A stretch of 52,606 nt of DNA from Anaerolineales bacterium. GTDB lineage: Bacteria > Chloroflexota > Anaerolineae > Anaerolineales > UBA11579. Each line of letters opens with the position of its first letter. Position 1 is the first letter of the stretch. A program made the translations under genes and the position numbers. The stretch is from contig JAFGDK010000008.1 in assembly GCA_016932165.1 (NCBI GenBank), positions 1 to 52,606 on the forward strand. The letters run 5' to 3'. The notes under the pieces are model-generated. The model worked only from the letters and a program-made list of their open reading frames with translations. It did not search any database and had not been told where the DNA came from. This document shows positions 34,513 to 43,928 of this stretch, one piece after another.

Positions 34513-35721
34513 TCACTCGTTTTCTTCAACATCCCCGCCCAGTCGGTCAGATGCCGCCTCCCCTTCTGACCGTCCCTCCCCTCCAACTAAGGCCTCAGTT
34601 TCTCCCTCAGTTTCTTCAGCCAATTCTTCAGTTTCCTTTTCAATCAACCCAACCCCAGATGATGCATTTCTAGCCGCCTCACCTTCAGAAGCAGGCACAT
34701 ATGCCTGGGTCCCGAACCGGGTCAGCAGAACAGATCCCAAACCGACTGCCCCGGCCACCGTCCACAGCAGACCGCCCAGGAAACCCCACAGCCCAAGACT
34801 CAACAAGCCCAGCAGGAATGTCAAGCCGAAGGCTCCGATTGCGGTTTGTAAAGTCGGGGTCCAGTCCTGCTTGGCAACCTCCATAATCCGCCGACCCACC
34901 TCACCGCCTATTGCAATCAATCCGTAGACAGACCCCAATGTGACGCCCAAACTGAGCAGGAGGATCAAAGAAACTGTCAACGGGATCAAGATCACAGTGA
35001 TCGAGAGCAGCGCCAGCAAGATCACCGCCGCCACAAAAACACCCATTGAAAGCAGTCCAAACCCACCTGATAGTACAGGCTGCCGCTCAATTGTCTCTCT
35101 CACCACTGTGGTATTCTTGGGAAGCACCAACCCAGCCAATACGGCGACAGCCGAAAAAATAAGCGCCCTGGCGATCACGCCAAAGAAACTCACAACTGGC
35201 CGCAACGCAGTTGAAAGCCTGTTAAAAAAAGTCGGATTTGGAGGAGTTATCTCCGGTAATTCGGGCATCTCCGGCATTTCAGGTTGTTCAATTTCCGGCA
35301 CCTCTATTTCGGGGATATTCTCGGTGATGATCTGCCCGAAGATCCTGGCCTGTTCATCCCGCCTGACTACCGTAGCAGGGGCGATTAAATCACCCTTTAC
35401 AATCGCTGTACCTTCCAACCGGACGACCCCCCCAATTGCCACCAGATTATTCCCCACAGTACCCGAGGCGGTCACATTCCCGCCAAATACCAGCACATCC
35501 CCGGTAACCTCAGATTCTTCTTCCAGGGTGACCACACCTCCAAAAACGACTAAATTACCATCCAGGATATCACCGCTCTCCAATCTGAAGGTGCCAAAGA
35601 AGACAACCTCATCATCAAACAAAGCAGACCGTCCATCACTAGCCATCACCGCGCTGGTGAATACCATACTGGCCAGCAAAACTGCGATAATCGCGATTGT
35701 TTTTTTCATAGTTCTAATCAT
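34513..35721 (-). CDS. Bactofilin-like exported/membrane protein
   Basis: The protein has 402 residues. A signal peptide or first span (TIAIIAVLLASMVFTSAVMA) is followed by a bactofilin-like beta region built of short repeats (GDILDGNLVVFGGVVTLEEE, then TGDVLVFGGNVTASGTVGNN). A Pro/Glu repeat linker follows (PEIEVPEIEQPEMPEMPEL). Several membrane spans (170-300) and an acidic tail end it. It could polymerise or make an envelope scaffold outside the membrane. AAGGAG lies 6 bases before the ATG at 35721. Overlaps the anti-sigma-like gene by 8 bases, so its expression follows the sigma operon. Confidence 0.85.
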   Translation of the reverse strand: MIRTMKKTIAIIAVLLASMVFTSAVMASDGRSALFDDEVVFFGTFRLESGDILDGNLVVFGGVVTLEEESEVTGDVLVFGGNVTASGTVGNNLVAIGGVVRLEGTAIVKGDLIAPATVVRRDEQARIFGQIITENIPEIEVPEIEQPEMPEMPELPEITPPNPTFFNRLSTALRPVVSFFGVIARALIFSAVAVLAGLVLPKNTTVVRETIERQPVLSGGFGLLSMGVFVAAVILLALLSITVILIPLTVSLILLLSLGVTLGSVYGLIAIGGEVGRRIMEVAKQDWTPTLQTAIGAFGLTFLLGLLSLGLWGFLGGLLWTVAGAVGLGSVLLTRFGTQAYVPASEGEAARNASSGVGLIEKETEELAEETEGETEALVGGEGRSEGEAASDRLGGDVEENE

Positions 35722-36193
35722 GCCTTGCTCCTTGAACCCGAATATGCCGCCTCACCATTGAAATCCAGAGCACTACCACAAGCCCCATCAATGTAAATCC
35801 ACTTACCAGCCAGGAGGTTGGAACCAGCGCTGGGATTGTGCGGAAGAAAGTGGACAACACACCTGAGACCATCTTTACAAATACAACCAGCCGGGTGATT
35901 AGGCCTACCCATAATTCCAGCAACCCGCCTGATGAGATCGAAGGCACAAACTGCAAGCTGATCAGGATAATGAAGCCCAGCGCGATCACCAGGTTGCTGA
36001 TAATCAGGGCTGTGGCTTGCAGTCTCTCTTCCCGCTGTCGGGCCAGCTCCAGGCGCTCCATGAACCGGGAGGTAAACCCCGGCAGCGGCGCTACCTGTCC
36101 AGATGCCCGGAATACGGTTTCCACTTCCTCCCACGCTGTCTCCAGCATAATCTCCTCAAACCGGATTTCGCCATTAGACTGTTGATCGTTCAT
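35714..36193 (-). CDS. Two-span membrane protein, probable anti-sigma factor
   Basis: The protein has 159 residues. The cytoplasmic N-terminus (EEVETVFRASGQVAPLPGFTSRFMERLE) resembles the sigma-binding region of ECF partners (PGFTSRF motif). Two to three hydrophobic segments follow. It overlaps the sigma gene by 20 bases and the bactofilin-like gene by 8 bases. Anti-sigma role is inference from the arrangement. Confidence 0.8.
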   Translation of the reverse strand: MNDQQSNGEIRFEEIMLETAWEEVETVFRASGQVAPLPGFTSRFMERLELARQREERLQATALIISNLVIALGFIILISLQFVPSISSGGLLELWVGLITRLVVFVKMVSGVLSTFFRTIPALVPTSWLVSGFTLMGLVVVLWISMVRRHIRVQGARHD

Positions 36194-36767
36194 AATTTTT
36201 CCTCTCGATGACCATACCTTCGCTTTGAGTTTCTATCCATTCCACAGCCAGTTCCTTCCTCGCCCGGTGCAAGCGGCTTTTCACTGCACTCACACTAAGA
36301 GACAGGGCGGCGGCGATCTCATCATATGAGTAATCGTACCAATAACGCATCACCACAGCAGCTTTATCCTTAGGGCTGAGATTCTCCAGCAAAACAGATA
36401 CCTGCGCCTGCCGTTCATCCTGCATCATTCTCGCCTCCATCCCAATTCCTTTATCCTCAATAATCGGCGACTCAAACTCGTCGTATGAAAATGTGGGCAG
36501 CTTCCGGCGGCGGTGTTGATCAATACAGTAGTTGGAGGCAATCGACAGCAGCCATGTGGAGAACTTGCGTGAAATATCATACCGGTGGATTGCCTTATAC
36601 GCCCGGATGAACGTTTCCTGGGCAGCATCCTCGGCATCACCCGCATTCCCCAGCATTCGGTAACACAGGTTATATACAGGGCGTTGATAAGCCTCTACCA
36701 ACCGGGAAAAGGCCAGGTCATCACCCTTTTGTGCCTGATTCAACCATTCCAATTCTGACGAATGCAT
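36174..36767 (-). CDS. ECF RNA polymerase sigma factor
   Basis: The protein has 197 residues. Region 2: LAFSRLVEAYQRPVYNLCYRMLGNAGDAEDAAQETFIRAYKAI. Region 4: LSPKDKAAVVMRYWYDYSYDEIAAALSLSVSAVKSRLHRARKEL. It resembles SigW/RpoE-like members. GAGGAAG lies before the ATG. First gene of a three-gene operon with the anti-sigma-like and bactofilin-like genes, so it may respond to envelope stress. Confidence 0.96.
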   Translation of the reverse strand: MHSSELEWLNQAQKGDDLAFSRLVEAYQRPVYNLCYRMLGNAGDAEDAAQETFIRAYKAIHRYDISRKFSTWLLSIASNYCIDQHRRRKLPTFSYDEFESPIIEDKGIGMEARMMQDERQAQVSVLLENLSPKDKAAVVMRYWYDYSYDEIAAALSLSVSAVKSRLHRARKELAVEWIETQSEGMVIERKNYERSTV

Positions 36768-36979
36768 AAACGCTGCTTCCTCGTTACAGACCAGACTGTT
36801 TGGTCATCTACACTAGTATATACGCAAAACCACCCAATCAGTTGCACATTTTCATGGATAGTAATCCCCAAAACAATCTCCTGTTTACCAACAATCACTC
36901 TGGTCAATTCTCCATAACACTTCTCTATCTTCAACTTTCAAGGTAAGATTACTCCCATCCAATCTTAAGGAAGAAACCT

Positions 36980-37885
36980 ATGCCTGCAACCGTGATCCTC
37001 AATCCTTATGCAAATCGCTGGGTCTCTGGACAGCGCCAGCCAGAATTGGAAGCTGCCCTGAAGAAAGCTGGCTTCGATTACATCATCAAGGTCACCGAAT
37101 ACCCCCAACACGGCATTCAGCTGGCCAAACAAGCCGTACTTGAGGGAAACACCCCCCTCATCGCTGCCGGCGGCGACGGTACCTTCAGTGAGGTTGTCAA
37201 TGGTCTCATGCAGGCAACCCCAGATGACCAGCTGCCAGCCGGCCCTATCGGGTTCGTCCCCTTTGGCACCGCCAACGATCTGACTGATATGCTGTCTATC
37301 CCCAGGGATTTGGATCAGGTTGCCCAAATACTCGTCGATGGTAATACCGCCACCATAGATCTTGGCAAGGTCAATGGGCGTTATTTCGATAACAACTCGG
37401 CCATCGGGCTGGAACCAGTTATCACCATCTTCAACATCAAGCTAAAATGGCTCAAGGGTGTCATCCGTTACATGGTTTCCGCCCTCCTCGGTATCCTTAA
37501 AAACCCAAAATGGGATGCACAAATTGAATGGGACGATCAAAAATATGCCGGTAGGATAACCCTGGTCAGTGTGGGCAACAGCGCGCGTACTGGCGGAGTT
37601 TTCTACATGACTCCTAATGCCTCCCTCAGCGATGGTTACCTTGATTTTGTCTTTGCACCTGGCTTAAAACATACCCGGCTGATCCAGTTGCTTCCCAAAA
37701 CACAAACCGGTGACCATATCCAGGAAGAGGAAGTCCAGGAATACCGCACGAAATCGCTGAAAATCCGCACAACCACGCCAACCCCCATCCAGGCTGATGG
37801 TGAAGTCTTCGACACCGCCGCCACAGAGATTACCTACGAAATCGCTGCCCGCGCACTCAAGGTGTTCGTCCCAAGACCTGCATAA
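36980..37885 (+). CDS. Diacylglycerol/lipid kinase (YegS/DagK family)
   Basis: The protein has 301 residues. Family motifs are AAGGDGTFSEVVNGL, FVPFGTANDLTD and IQADGEVF near the C-terminus. It phosphorylates diacylglycerol or a related lipid with ATP at the membrane surface. AAGGA sits before the ATG. It is divergent from the ECF operon and convergent with the nucleotidyltransferase gene (13 bases between stops). Confidence 0.95.
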   Translation: MPATVILNPYANRWVSGQRQPELEAALKKAGFDYIIKVTEYPQHGIQLAKQAVLEGNTPLIAAGGDGTFSEVVNGLMQATPDDQLPAGPIGFVPFGTANDLTDMLSIPRDLDQVAQILVDGNTATIDLGKVNGRYFDNNSAIGLEPVITIFNIKLKWLKGVIRYMVSALLGILKNPKWDAQIEWDDQKYAGRITLVSVGNSARTGGVFYMTPNASLSDGYLDFVFAPGLKHTRLIQLLPKTQTGDHIQEEEVQEYRTKSLKIRTTTPTPIQADGEVFDTAATEITYEIAARALKVFVPRPA

Positions 37886-37898
37886 AATCCTCAGACTG

Positions 37899-38684
37899 CT
37901 ATCTTCTGCCTGCGGACATCTCGTTTTTCACCAGTTCATACTGTCCGGGCTTGTCGATATCCATCCCCAGTTCGGCGTAAGGACTTTCAACGGCCTTCCC
38001 AACAAGACCTAACCGTTTGCTGACCAGCTCCACACCCTGCTCCAAGCTGAGAATTCGCAGCATCAGCCCCAGCAAAATCCCAGGACCCAGCAAGGCGGCC
38101 TGCCTGATCGGACTCTTCCTCCGCGCTGCCAGTTCTTCCCAGATGTAATTATTTTGCTCAACCAATCGGTGGGAAATCAGATTCAGATCACCACCGCAAA
38201 CCCTTATCCCCTTTAAAGAAATGAATGTCCGGTTTGCACCGGGGAAGCGCTCCTCCATCACCTTGTCGGTAATCACATGATAGACCAGATCTGCCCTGCT
38301 TTGCAGGCCGTTCTCCACTACCCAATCCACCATTTCCGGGGTCAATAGCGGAATATCTCCTGATGCAAGCAAGGTATACTTTTCTCCAGGTTTTTGCTCA
38401 GCTGAATACCGGATACCTGCCAGCGCATTCTCAATCAATCCGCCCTGATCCTCAATATAACTAATCGGCTTTGCAGATTTGAAATCGGCATTTTCGGGTT
38501 GCCCCACCACAATCACACCTGAAATCATATTACTGTCCCCAAGCGCATCCAGCACCCACTGTAGCATTGGTTTACCCGCCAGGCTGAGATATGCCTTACT
38601 CGGCGGCGCACCTGGGGGGACTAATCCAAACAAAGGGTCTTCAGACTTTAGTTCACCGCCTGCCAGTACAACCACATTCATCAT
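37899..38684 (-). CDS. MobA-like nucleotidyltransferase
   Basis: The protein has 261 residues. The N-terminal signature VVLAGGELKSEDPLF and PSKAYLSLAGKPMLQWVLDAL match NTP-transferases of the GT-A fold; the middle SGDIPLLTPEMVDWVVE holds the metal-binding Asp. It probably attaches a nucleotide to a sugar or cofactor; whether it is a molybdenum-cofactor or sugar enzyme cannot be told. The start lies directly against the stop of the transporter gene; ATG at 38681 is equally possible. Confidence 0.85.
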   Translation of the reverse strand: MMNVVVLAGGELKSEDPLFGLVPPGAPPSKAYLSLAGKPMLQWVLDALGDSNMISGVIVVGQPENADFKSAKPISYIEDQGGLIENALAGIRYSAEQKPGEKYTLLASGDIPLLTPEMVDWVVENGLQSRADLVYHVITDKVMEERFPGANRTFISLKGIRVCGGDLNLISHRLVEQNNYIWEELAARRKSPIRQAALLGPGILLGLMLRILSLEQGVELVSKRLGLVGKAVESPYAELGMDIDKPGQYELVKNEMSAGRR

Positions 38685-39794
38685 CTACCCCTTTCCATCA
38701 CGCTCAATAACCTCTTCCAGCGTAACCATATCTGCGTTCTCATCCCACGGGTCAACATTCGAAAGCATCCGCAAAATATACTTTAGGATCACACCCGCTG
38801 TGCTGATCAAGGGTACCACCACCAGCGCCAGCAACGGACCGTTTAACATCACTGCACCCAGCACACTCACCAGGATTACAGCTGGGTGCAGGCTCAGCCC
38901 ATCTCCAATCACCTTGGGTCGAAGCCAGTAATTTTCAAACAAGTGAATACCGGTGAAAGCCAACACCACAATCAGCACATGCCCAAACTTTGGCAGACCG
39001 AACAGTGTCCCCCGGTAGAATACCGCCACCAGTCCGGCGATGAAGATGAACACCGAGCTGCCCACAGAAGGGATCAGTCCCAGCACGGCAGCAACCAGCC
39101 CCATGATGATTGCCGCTGGCAGCCCAACCACCACAGCCATCACCCCTGCAAGCACACCCAGGATCAACATCATCGAGATTTGTCCCCGCAGATAAAGCAT
39201 CCAGATTTCCTTGATCCGCTTGAACAGTTCATATCCGTCCCGCTTGAGGTTGTCCGGCAATATCTCGAACACAGTCTGCCGTGCTTTTGGCCAGTCAACC
39301 ATCAGGTAGTACACCACAATCAGCACAACACCCACCCAGACCAGATTCTCGGTGATTGCGCTGATCGATTCATAGATCACACTCGGTTTCAATACATCCA
39401 GGATCGATTGCTCGATCTCAGCAGGAATGCCGCTGAATAATTTATAGCCCATGATAGTTGTGTGTGAAAAAAACTCATTTAATCCATCAATGATGTCTAC
39501 CAGTTGCTCACCCAACGATTCAATATCTCCCAGCAGCGCGGGCATCACACCGCCAGAGGTACCTACAATCATCGCCAGAAATAGAAAAAACACCAGGTTC
39601 CCGGCAGCCTTCTGGTTCAGTGGTGTTCTCCGCCGGATGAAAGTCGCTATCGGGTACAGCACAAATGCCACTAACCCGGCAATTACCAACGGGCGGATCA
39701 GCTCATGTATGTAGACCAGGAACAAAGCAGACAGGATCAGCAGCACACTGATCAAAAAGATACGGGTCTGGTCACTCCATTTCGATTCCAACAA
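38685..39794 (-). CDS. AI-2E family transporter / permease
   Basis: The protein has 369 residues with about eight membrane segments and the family C-terminal region (FENYWLRPKVIGDGLSLHPAVILVSVLGA). These proteins are proposed exporters or Na+/H+ antiporters; the autoinducer-2 link is known only for one E. coli member. The start codon is TTG with GGAGG 6 bases before it. Directly abuts the nucleotidyltransferase gene, so the two form an operon. Confidence 0.94.
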   Translation of the reverse strand: MLESKWSDQTRIFLISVLLILSALFLVYIHELIRPLVIAGLVAFVLYPIATFIRRRTPLNQKAAGNLVFFLFLAMIVGTSGGVMPALLGDIESLGEQLVDIIDGLNEFFSHTTIMGYKLFSGIPAEIEQSILDVLKPSVIYESISAITENLVWVGVVLIVVYYLMVDWPKARQTVFEILPDNLKRDGYELFKRIKEIWMLYLRGQISMMLILGVLAGVMAVVVGLPAAIIMGLVAAVLGLIPSVGSSVFIFIAGLVAVFYRGTLFGLPKFGHVLIVVLAFTGIHLFENYWLRPKVIGDGLSLHPAVILVSVLGAVMLNGPLLALVVVPLISTAGVILKYILRMLSNVDPWDENADMVTLEEVIERDGKG

Positions 39795-39913
39795 AAACCT
39801 CCATCATTCACACCCATTATAACCCTGCATCAAAAACCATAGATTTTCCTCTCTCACACAGGATTTTCAGACCATAACCTACTACCAATACGTGCAAAAG
39901 GGCTAAAAGTTAC

Positions 39914-39949
39914 AAAAAAGTACTCACCGGCTCATTCTCCGATGAGTAC
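39914..39949 (-). terminator. Rho-independent terminator of the glutamate synthase operon
   Basis: Minus strand GTACTCATCGG and CCGGTGAGTAC pair (one G-T) around an 8-base loop and are followed by TTTTTT. It begins 46 bases after the end of the last gene at 39995. Confidence 0.9.
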
Positions 39950-39994
39950 ATCCCTCTCCTCCCCTGAAAAACCATCGAGCCTGGTTCTTTTCTG

Positions 39995-42616
39995 TTAATG
40001 AACAGCGCTGTCCGCTGTCACCCAGGACTCCTCAGCCTGCAAAGCACGCACCTTGGCCGGCAGTATTTTCCGATACACATCCTCAGGCGGATATTCAACT
40101 CCTCCAACTGAAAGCAGTCGCCTGACCGGCACATCGAACAGGCGCTCATTCTCCTCCAAATACGGTTTGATTAATGCCCAATCCGCTGCCGTGATTGCCG
40201 CAAATTCACCACCGTTTAACTGATCTTCTGTCACCACCCGCCGCGGATCGCGCACATAGATTGCCCCGCCAGATGCCAGTGAGAACAGGTTACCGCCCGG
40301 ATATGGTGTCTCCAGATCAACAATCTGATTAGCCTCATCAAAAGCGATCCCGTTCAAGATTACAAATCCGCCGCCCTTAAGCGGATCCCCGGCCATGAAC
40401 GATTCTGCCAGATAATCCAGGCAGGTGCCGTTGATCACCACCCGCGGCTTGCCCACCGCATTGATCAGAGGGCGCCCGGCTGCATTGCCGAGGATGTATG
40501 CCTCCCCGCCTTTAGCCCCATACATGAATGTCTGCCCGACATCCCCATGTACTACCAGTTTTCCCGCCTTCATAATTTGGGCCAGCTGATCCTGACCGTT
40601 GGCATGTACATGCACCTCCAAACCATCGATCCCAGAGGCCAGGTAATCGCCCGCAGACCCGTAGACATCTATCCGCAATCCAGAGGTATCTGGCCCCAGC
40701 CCGGAACCCAAAAAGCGGTGTCCGCGTGCACGCACCACAAAGATCCTTTTGAAACCTTTTTGCGACAGGCGCACGATTTCCCTGGCAACCGAATTTTCTC
40801 CCTCAGCCGCAAACCCCCGGGCGTCAATCACTACTGCATCGTTATCACTTTCAGATTCAGGTAAAGCCTCACCGGATTGGAGTACACGATACCCATCCGG
40901 AGAATACCTGCCAACCGCATCCAGGGTGGAGTCGAACACCTCATCCACGATCGAAACCACGCTCGACCGACGTAATTCGCCAGTATCATATCGCCTGTCC
41001 ATCATCAGGGTCAGTAGATTGAGCAGCTCATCCCACTCACCAGTCATTGACTTTGTTTTAAAAGCAGAATTAAGAAACTGGATCAGGTCACTGTACTTCC
41101 AGTTGGTGATCGAAAACTTCATCCAACCAAATAAATCTCCCAGCGCTTCTTCTGGAAGTGCGATCGAGCTCAATTCGGTGACAGGGTGTCCTGCGTATGG
41201 CCTGGTATTCGCCGGGATCTGAACCGCCTGGCCAAACTTGTCGAAAACAGAGATTGTCGGCATCGCTTTTCCCCGATCGTCCCGTACCTCAAAGATAAAA
41301 GCCCCGCCATCGGTATGGCTGCCGCCGCGCGCGTTCCAATATTTATCCGCCCGCGGCCAAAACCGCCTGTCAGACTCAGACAGACTCAGCATCGCGGCGT
41401 CAATCCCCTGCTTTTCCGAAGCGGCCAACCCGATGGCAACCTTTTCACCGTTCTCCAGCTCATTTTCCTGCCAGGCAAACACCTGAGGGCGCAGCATGGA
41501 GGTATCTGTGATCCCAGTCAAACGGTAGCAGGATCCATCCTCCCCGTGGGTATCCGATTGGGCGATCAGGAAGAACCACGGCCCGTCCGGTGAGCAGTGC
41601 ATATGCGAGACCTGCAGTTTCTTATAGATCTCCTGTTTGACCTCAGGAAGCTGAGTAAAATCCCGCTCTGTGGTCGGTGCCATCGCTTCGACCACATATT
41701 CCAGCGGATAATCATACATCCGGTGCAGCAGATCGAAGACTTGCACTGCCACCTCGGTATCTGTCAGGAACAGCGGATAAATGTTCCGCTGGGCTAGATA
41801 CTCGCTGATCGAGGCATGGTTGGCAAAGTCGCCGTTATGCACCAGGGCTTCATTCATACCGATGAAGGGATGCGCCCCGCCTGGATGCCACACCCGGCCC
41901 TTGGTCGGGTAGCGGTGATGCCCGATCCACACATGGGCGCGGGTCTCTTCCAGTTGATAATACCGGATAACATCATCTCCGTAACCCACCATCTTGAGCA
42001 CCAGCATGTTCTTGCCGTGCGATAGCACAAAGGCTTTTTTCTCTCCAGAGGACTCGTAGTAAGCGGTATTCAGCTTGTATGAATTCTGGAACACAATCTC
42101 ATCCTCTACCCGGCGGTCAGACATGCCCTCCAACCCGTTCTCCTGGATAAACGCTTCCATCACCTCTGGCCTGACGCGCACAAAATATATCACCACTTCA
42201 GGCGGAGGCACTTCCAAGCCGTCAAGCACGGTATGATCCGGGATATGGGGCTGCACCTGCGTATGATGCACATCAAAAACCGGTGCCACGAAAGACTCTT
42301 CCAGCTTTCCACGAATTCGAATATCCAGGTATGCCACCGCCAGCAGATAATCGTTTTCTAGCATTTCCTGCGAGATGCCAAATTCCTCCGCGATCAAACC
42401 AACCGCTGCAATCCCGCCGCCTTTGCCGTTTCCCCGGTTGCGCATCTGCTTCAACGATTCCAGCATATGCTTCGCCGGAACCTGCACATTCGAGGCCATC
42501 CCAATCACACCGCAGCCGCCCTCAGCAGTTTCATCCCGTGGAAAAACAAACCCACTCTCCGGCACGATCGAGCATCTCGACTCGATCAACTTGGAGATCA
42601 TCAAATCCTTTTTCAT
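39995..42616 (-). CDS. Glutamate synthase-like: glutamine amidotransferase plus GXGXG domain
   Basis: The protein has 873 residues. The N-terminal class II glutamine amidotransferase has a Cys in GGCGVIGMAS (about residue 35, so a leader must be removed for it to act as the N-terminal nucleophile), with HHRYPTKGRVWHPGG and ALVHNGDF. The C-terminal GXGXG (alpha-3) domain carries repeats such as GSGLGPDTSGLRIDVYGSAGDYLASG and GGEAYILGNAAGR. It lacks the FMN synthase domain, which is encoded upstream. Split domains are typical of archaeal-type glutamate synthase. Start at 42616 is supported by GGGAGA; a frame extension to 42631 overlaps the previous gene. Confidence 0.92.
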   Translation of the reverse strand: MKKDLMISKLIESRCSIVPESGFVFPRDETAEGGCGVIGMASNVQVPAKHMLESLKQMRNRGNGKGGGIAAVGLIAEEFGISQEMLENDYLLAVAYLDIRIRGKLEESFVAPVFDVHHTQVQPHIPDHTVLDGLEVPPPEVVIYFVRVRPEVMEAFIQENGLEGMSDRRVEDEIVFQNSYKLNTAYYESSGEKKAFVLSHGKNMLVLKMVGYGDDVIRYYQLEETRAHVWIGHHRYPTKGRVWHPGGAHPFIGMNEALVHNGDFANHASISEYLAQRNIYPLFLTDTEVAVQVFDLLHRMYDYPLEYVVEAMAPTTERDFTQLPEVKQEIYKKLQVSHMHCSPDGPWFFLIAQSDTHGEDGSCYRLTGITDTSMLRPQVFAWQENELENGEKVAIGLAASEKQGIDAAMLSLSESDRRFWPRADKYWNARGGSHTDGGAFIFEVRDDRGKAMPTISVFDKFGQAVQIPANTRPYAGHPVTELSSIALPEEALGDLFGWMKFSITNWKYSDLIQFLNSAFKTKSMTGEWDELLNLLTLMMDRRYDTGELRRSSVVSIVDEVFDSTLDAVGRYSPDGYRVLQSGEALPESESDNDAVVIDARGFAAEGENSVAREIVRLSQKGFKRIFVVRARGHRFLGSGLGPDTSGLRIDVYGSAGDYLASGIDGLEVHVHANGQDQLAQIMKAGKLVVHGDVGQTFMYGAKGGEAYILGNAAGRPLINAVGKPRVVINGTCLDYLAESFMAGDPLKGGGFVILNGIAFDEANQIVDLETPYPGGNLFSLASGGAIYVRDPRRVVTEDQLNGGEFAAITAADWALIKPYLEENERLFDVPVRRLLSVGGVEYPPEDVYRKILPAKVRALQAEESWVTADSAVH

Positions 42617-42617
42617 C

Positions 42618-43928
42618 TCATTTTCTCCCATTCCCGCGATACACCAGTAAATCTTTCCGCCCGCGCAGTTCTCTGATGCTCGACAGGCCCAGTTTCCGTA
42701 AAATGTCCTTTAATTGGAATTCGTAGGATTGATACAGGTTGCTGATCCGTTCAGCTCCCCACTCCGGAGACACAAACTCAGACAACAGCAGGTCGGTTGT
42801 CGTCAGCCCAAATGGACAGCCCCGGCCGCGCTCGCAGTTTGAGCACCGGGTACAGCCAAGTGCCACCAGTTCTGAGGTGCCCATGACAGCCCCATCTGCG
42901 CCAAGGGCCACAATCTTGGCGATATCATCCGCGCTGCGGATCCCGCCGCTGGCCATCAACACCACCTCGTCCCTGATATTCTCTCCCAGCAGATACTTGT
43001 GCACTTTGGGTACTGCAAACTCGATCGGCATGGCGATATTCTTCTTGGCGATCTCCGGCGCAGCCCCAGTCCCGCCGTAAGAACCGTCCAGGTGGATGAT
43101 ATTTGCCCCTGCAAAATAACTGCCCACCGCCACCATATCTACATCAGTCGGCGTTGAAACCTTCACCGATACCAGCGCTTCAGGGTTGGTGGTTTTTATC
43201 CAATCCACATGTTTGCGGTGGTCTTCCACGGAATACACTGAATGGAACGGAAACGGGGAGAACAAACTCACCCACGGCACCGACTCGCGAAGCGCTGCCA
43301 CAGAAGAAGTTGCCTTGTCCCCCAGCAGGTGGCCGCCTAACCCGGGTTTTGCGCCCTGGGCATATTTGAACTCCACGATCGGGGCATGCTGGATAGTTTC
43401 TTCCCGCACCCCAAACATCCCGGTTGCCACCTGGGTGATGATGTGATCCTTGAACGGAACCAGCGAACTTGGGTACCCGCCCTCCCCGGTAGAGAAAAAG
43501 GTAGACCATTTTTTTGCTGCTATTGCCCGGGCCAGCATCACCTGCTCGCTGATCGAACCGAAAGACATCCCACCGCCATAGATCGGGATTGGAATTGTGA
43601 TCTCTCTGCCCTTTCCCCGCCTGTTCAAAGAAATTGACACATCCACCCCTTCAGTTTCCGCAAGCCACTTCTCTTCTGGCAGCCAGTTGAAATCCAGCAC
43701 ATCAAACCCGCCGCCAGAAGCGCCCACCCGGTATTCCAGACCATTATCAGGCGGTCTCCCGTGTTCCGCCTGGTAATACGTCCCCAGGATCATCTCACCT
43801 GTCCAGCGGTAGTCCCCCAGGGCTCGTTCCACATCTGTCTTATCATGAGACCAGACATGGTACCCGTCACGCAGGTTGCGGGTATGTTTCTCAACAATCA
43901 ATTCGTGGTTGGTGGGTTCCCTACTCAT
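42618..43928 (-). CDS. Glutamate synthase FMN/Fe-S domain protein
   Basis: The protein has 436 residues from the ATG at 43928 (GGGAG upstream; frame extends to 43952). It is a stand-alone FMN-binding TIM barrel: YGGGMSFGSISEQVMLARAIAA, GAKPGLGGHL, HLDGSYGGTGAAPE, and VMASGGIRSADDIAKI. The Fe-S cluster motif is CTRCSNCERGRGCPFG. It makes glutamate from 2-oxoglutarate and ammonia delivered by the amidotransferase encoded next. It overlaps the upstream paralogue by 8 bases. No GltD-type NADPH subunit is nearby, so ferredoxin or an unlinked subunit may supply electrons. Confidence 0.95.
   Translation of the reverse strand: MSREPTNHELIVEKHTRNLRDGYHVWSHDKTDVERALGDYRWTGEMILGTYYQAEHGRPPDNGLEYRVGASGGGFDVLDFNWLPEEKWLAETEGVDVSISLNRRGKGREITIPIPIYGGGMSFGSISEQVMLARAIAAKKWSTFFSTGEGGYPSSLVPFKDHIITQVATGMFGVREETIQHAPIVEFKYAQGAKPGLGGHLLGDKATSSVAALRESVPWVSLFSPFPFHSVYSVEDHRKHVDWIKTTNPEALVSVKVSTPTDVDMVAVGSYFAGANIIHLDGSYGGTGAAPEIAKKNIAMPIEFAVPKVHKYLLGENIRDEVVLMASGGIRSADDIAKIVALGADGAVMGTSELVALGCTRCSNCERGRGCPFGLTTTDLLLSEFVSPEWGAERISNLYQSYEFQLKDILRKLGLSSIRELRGRKDLLVYRGNGRK

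Noticed and set aside
36780-36800. TGTAAC before the third sigma gene as an ECF promoter
   Set aside because: It lies next to the ribosome site; no CGTC at 16 bases.
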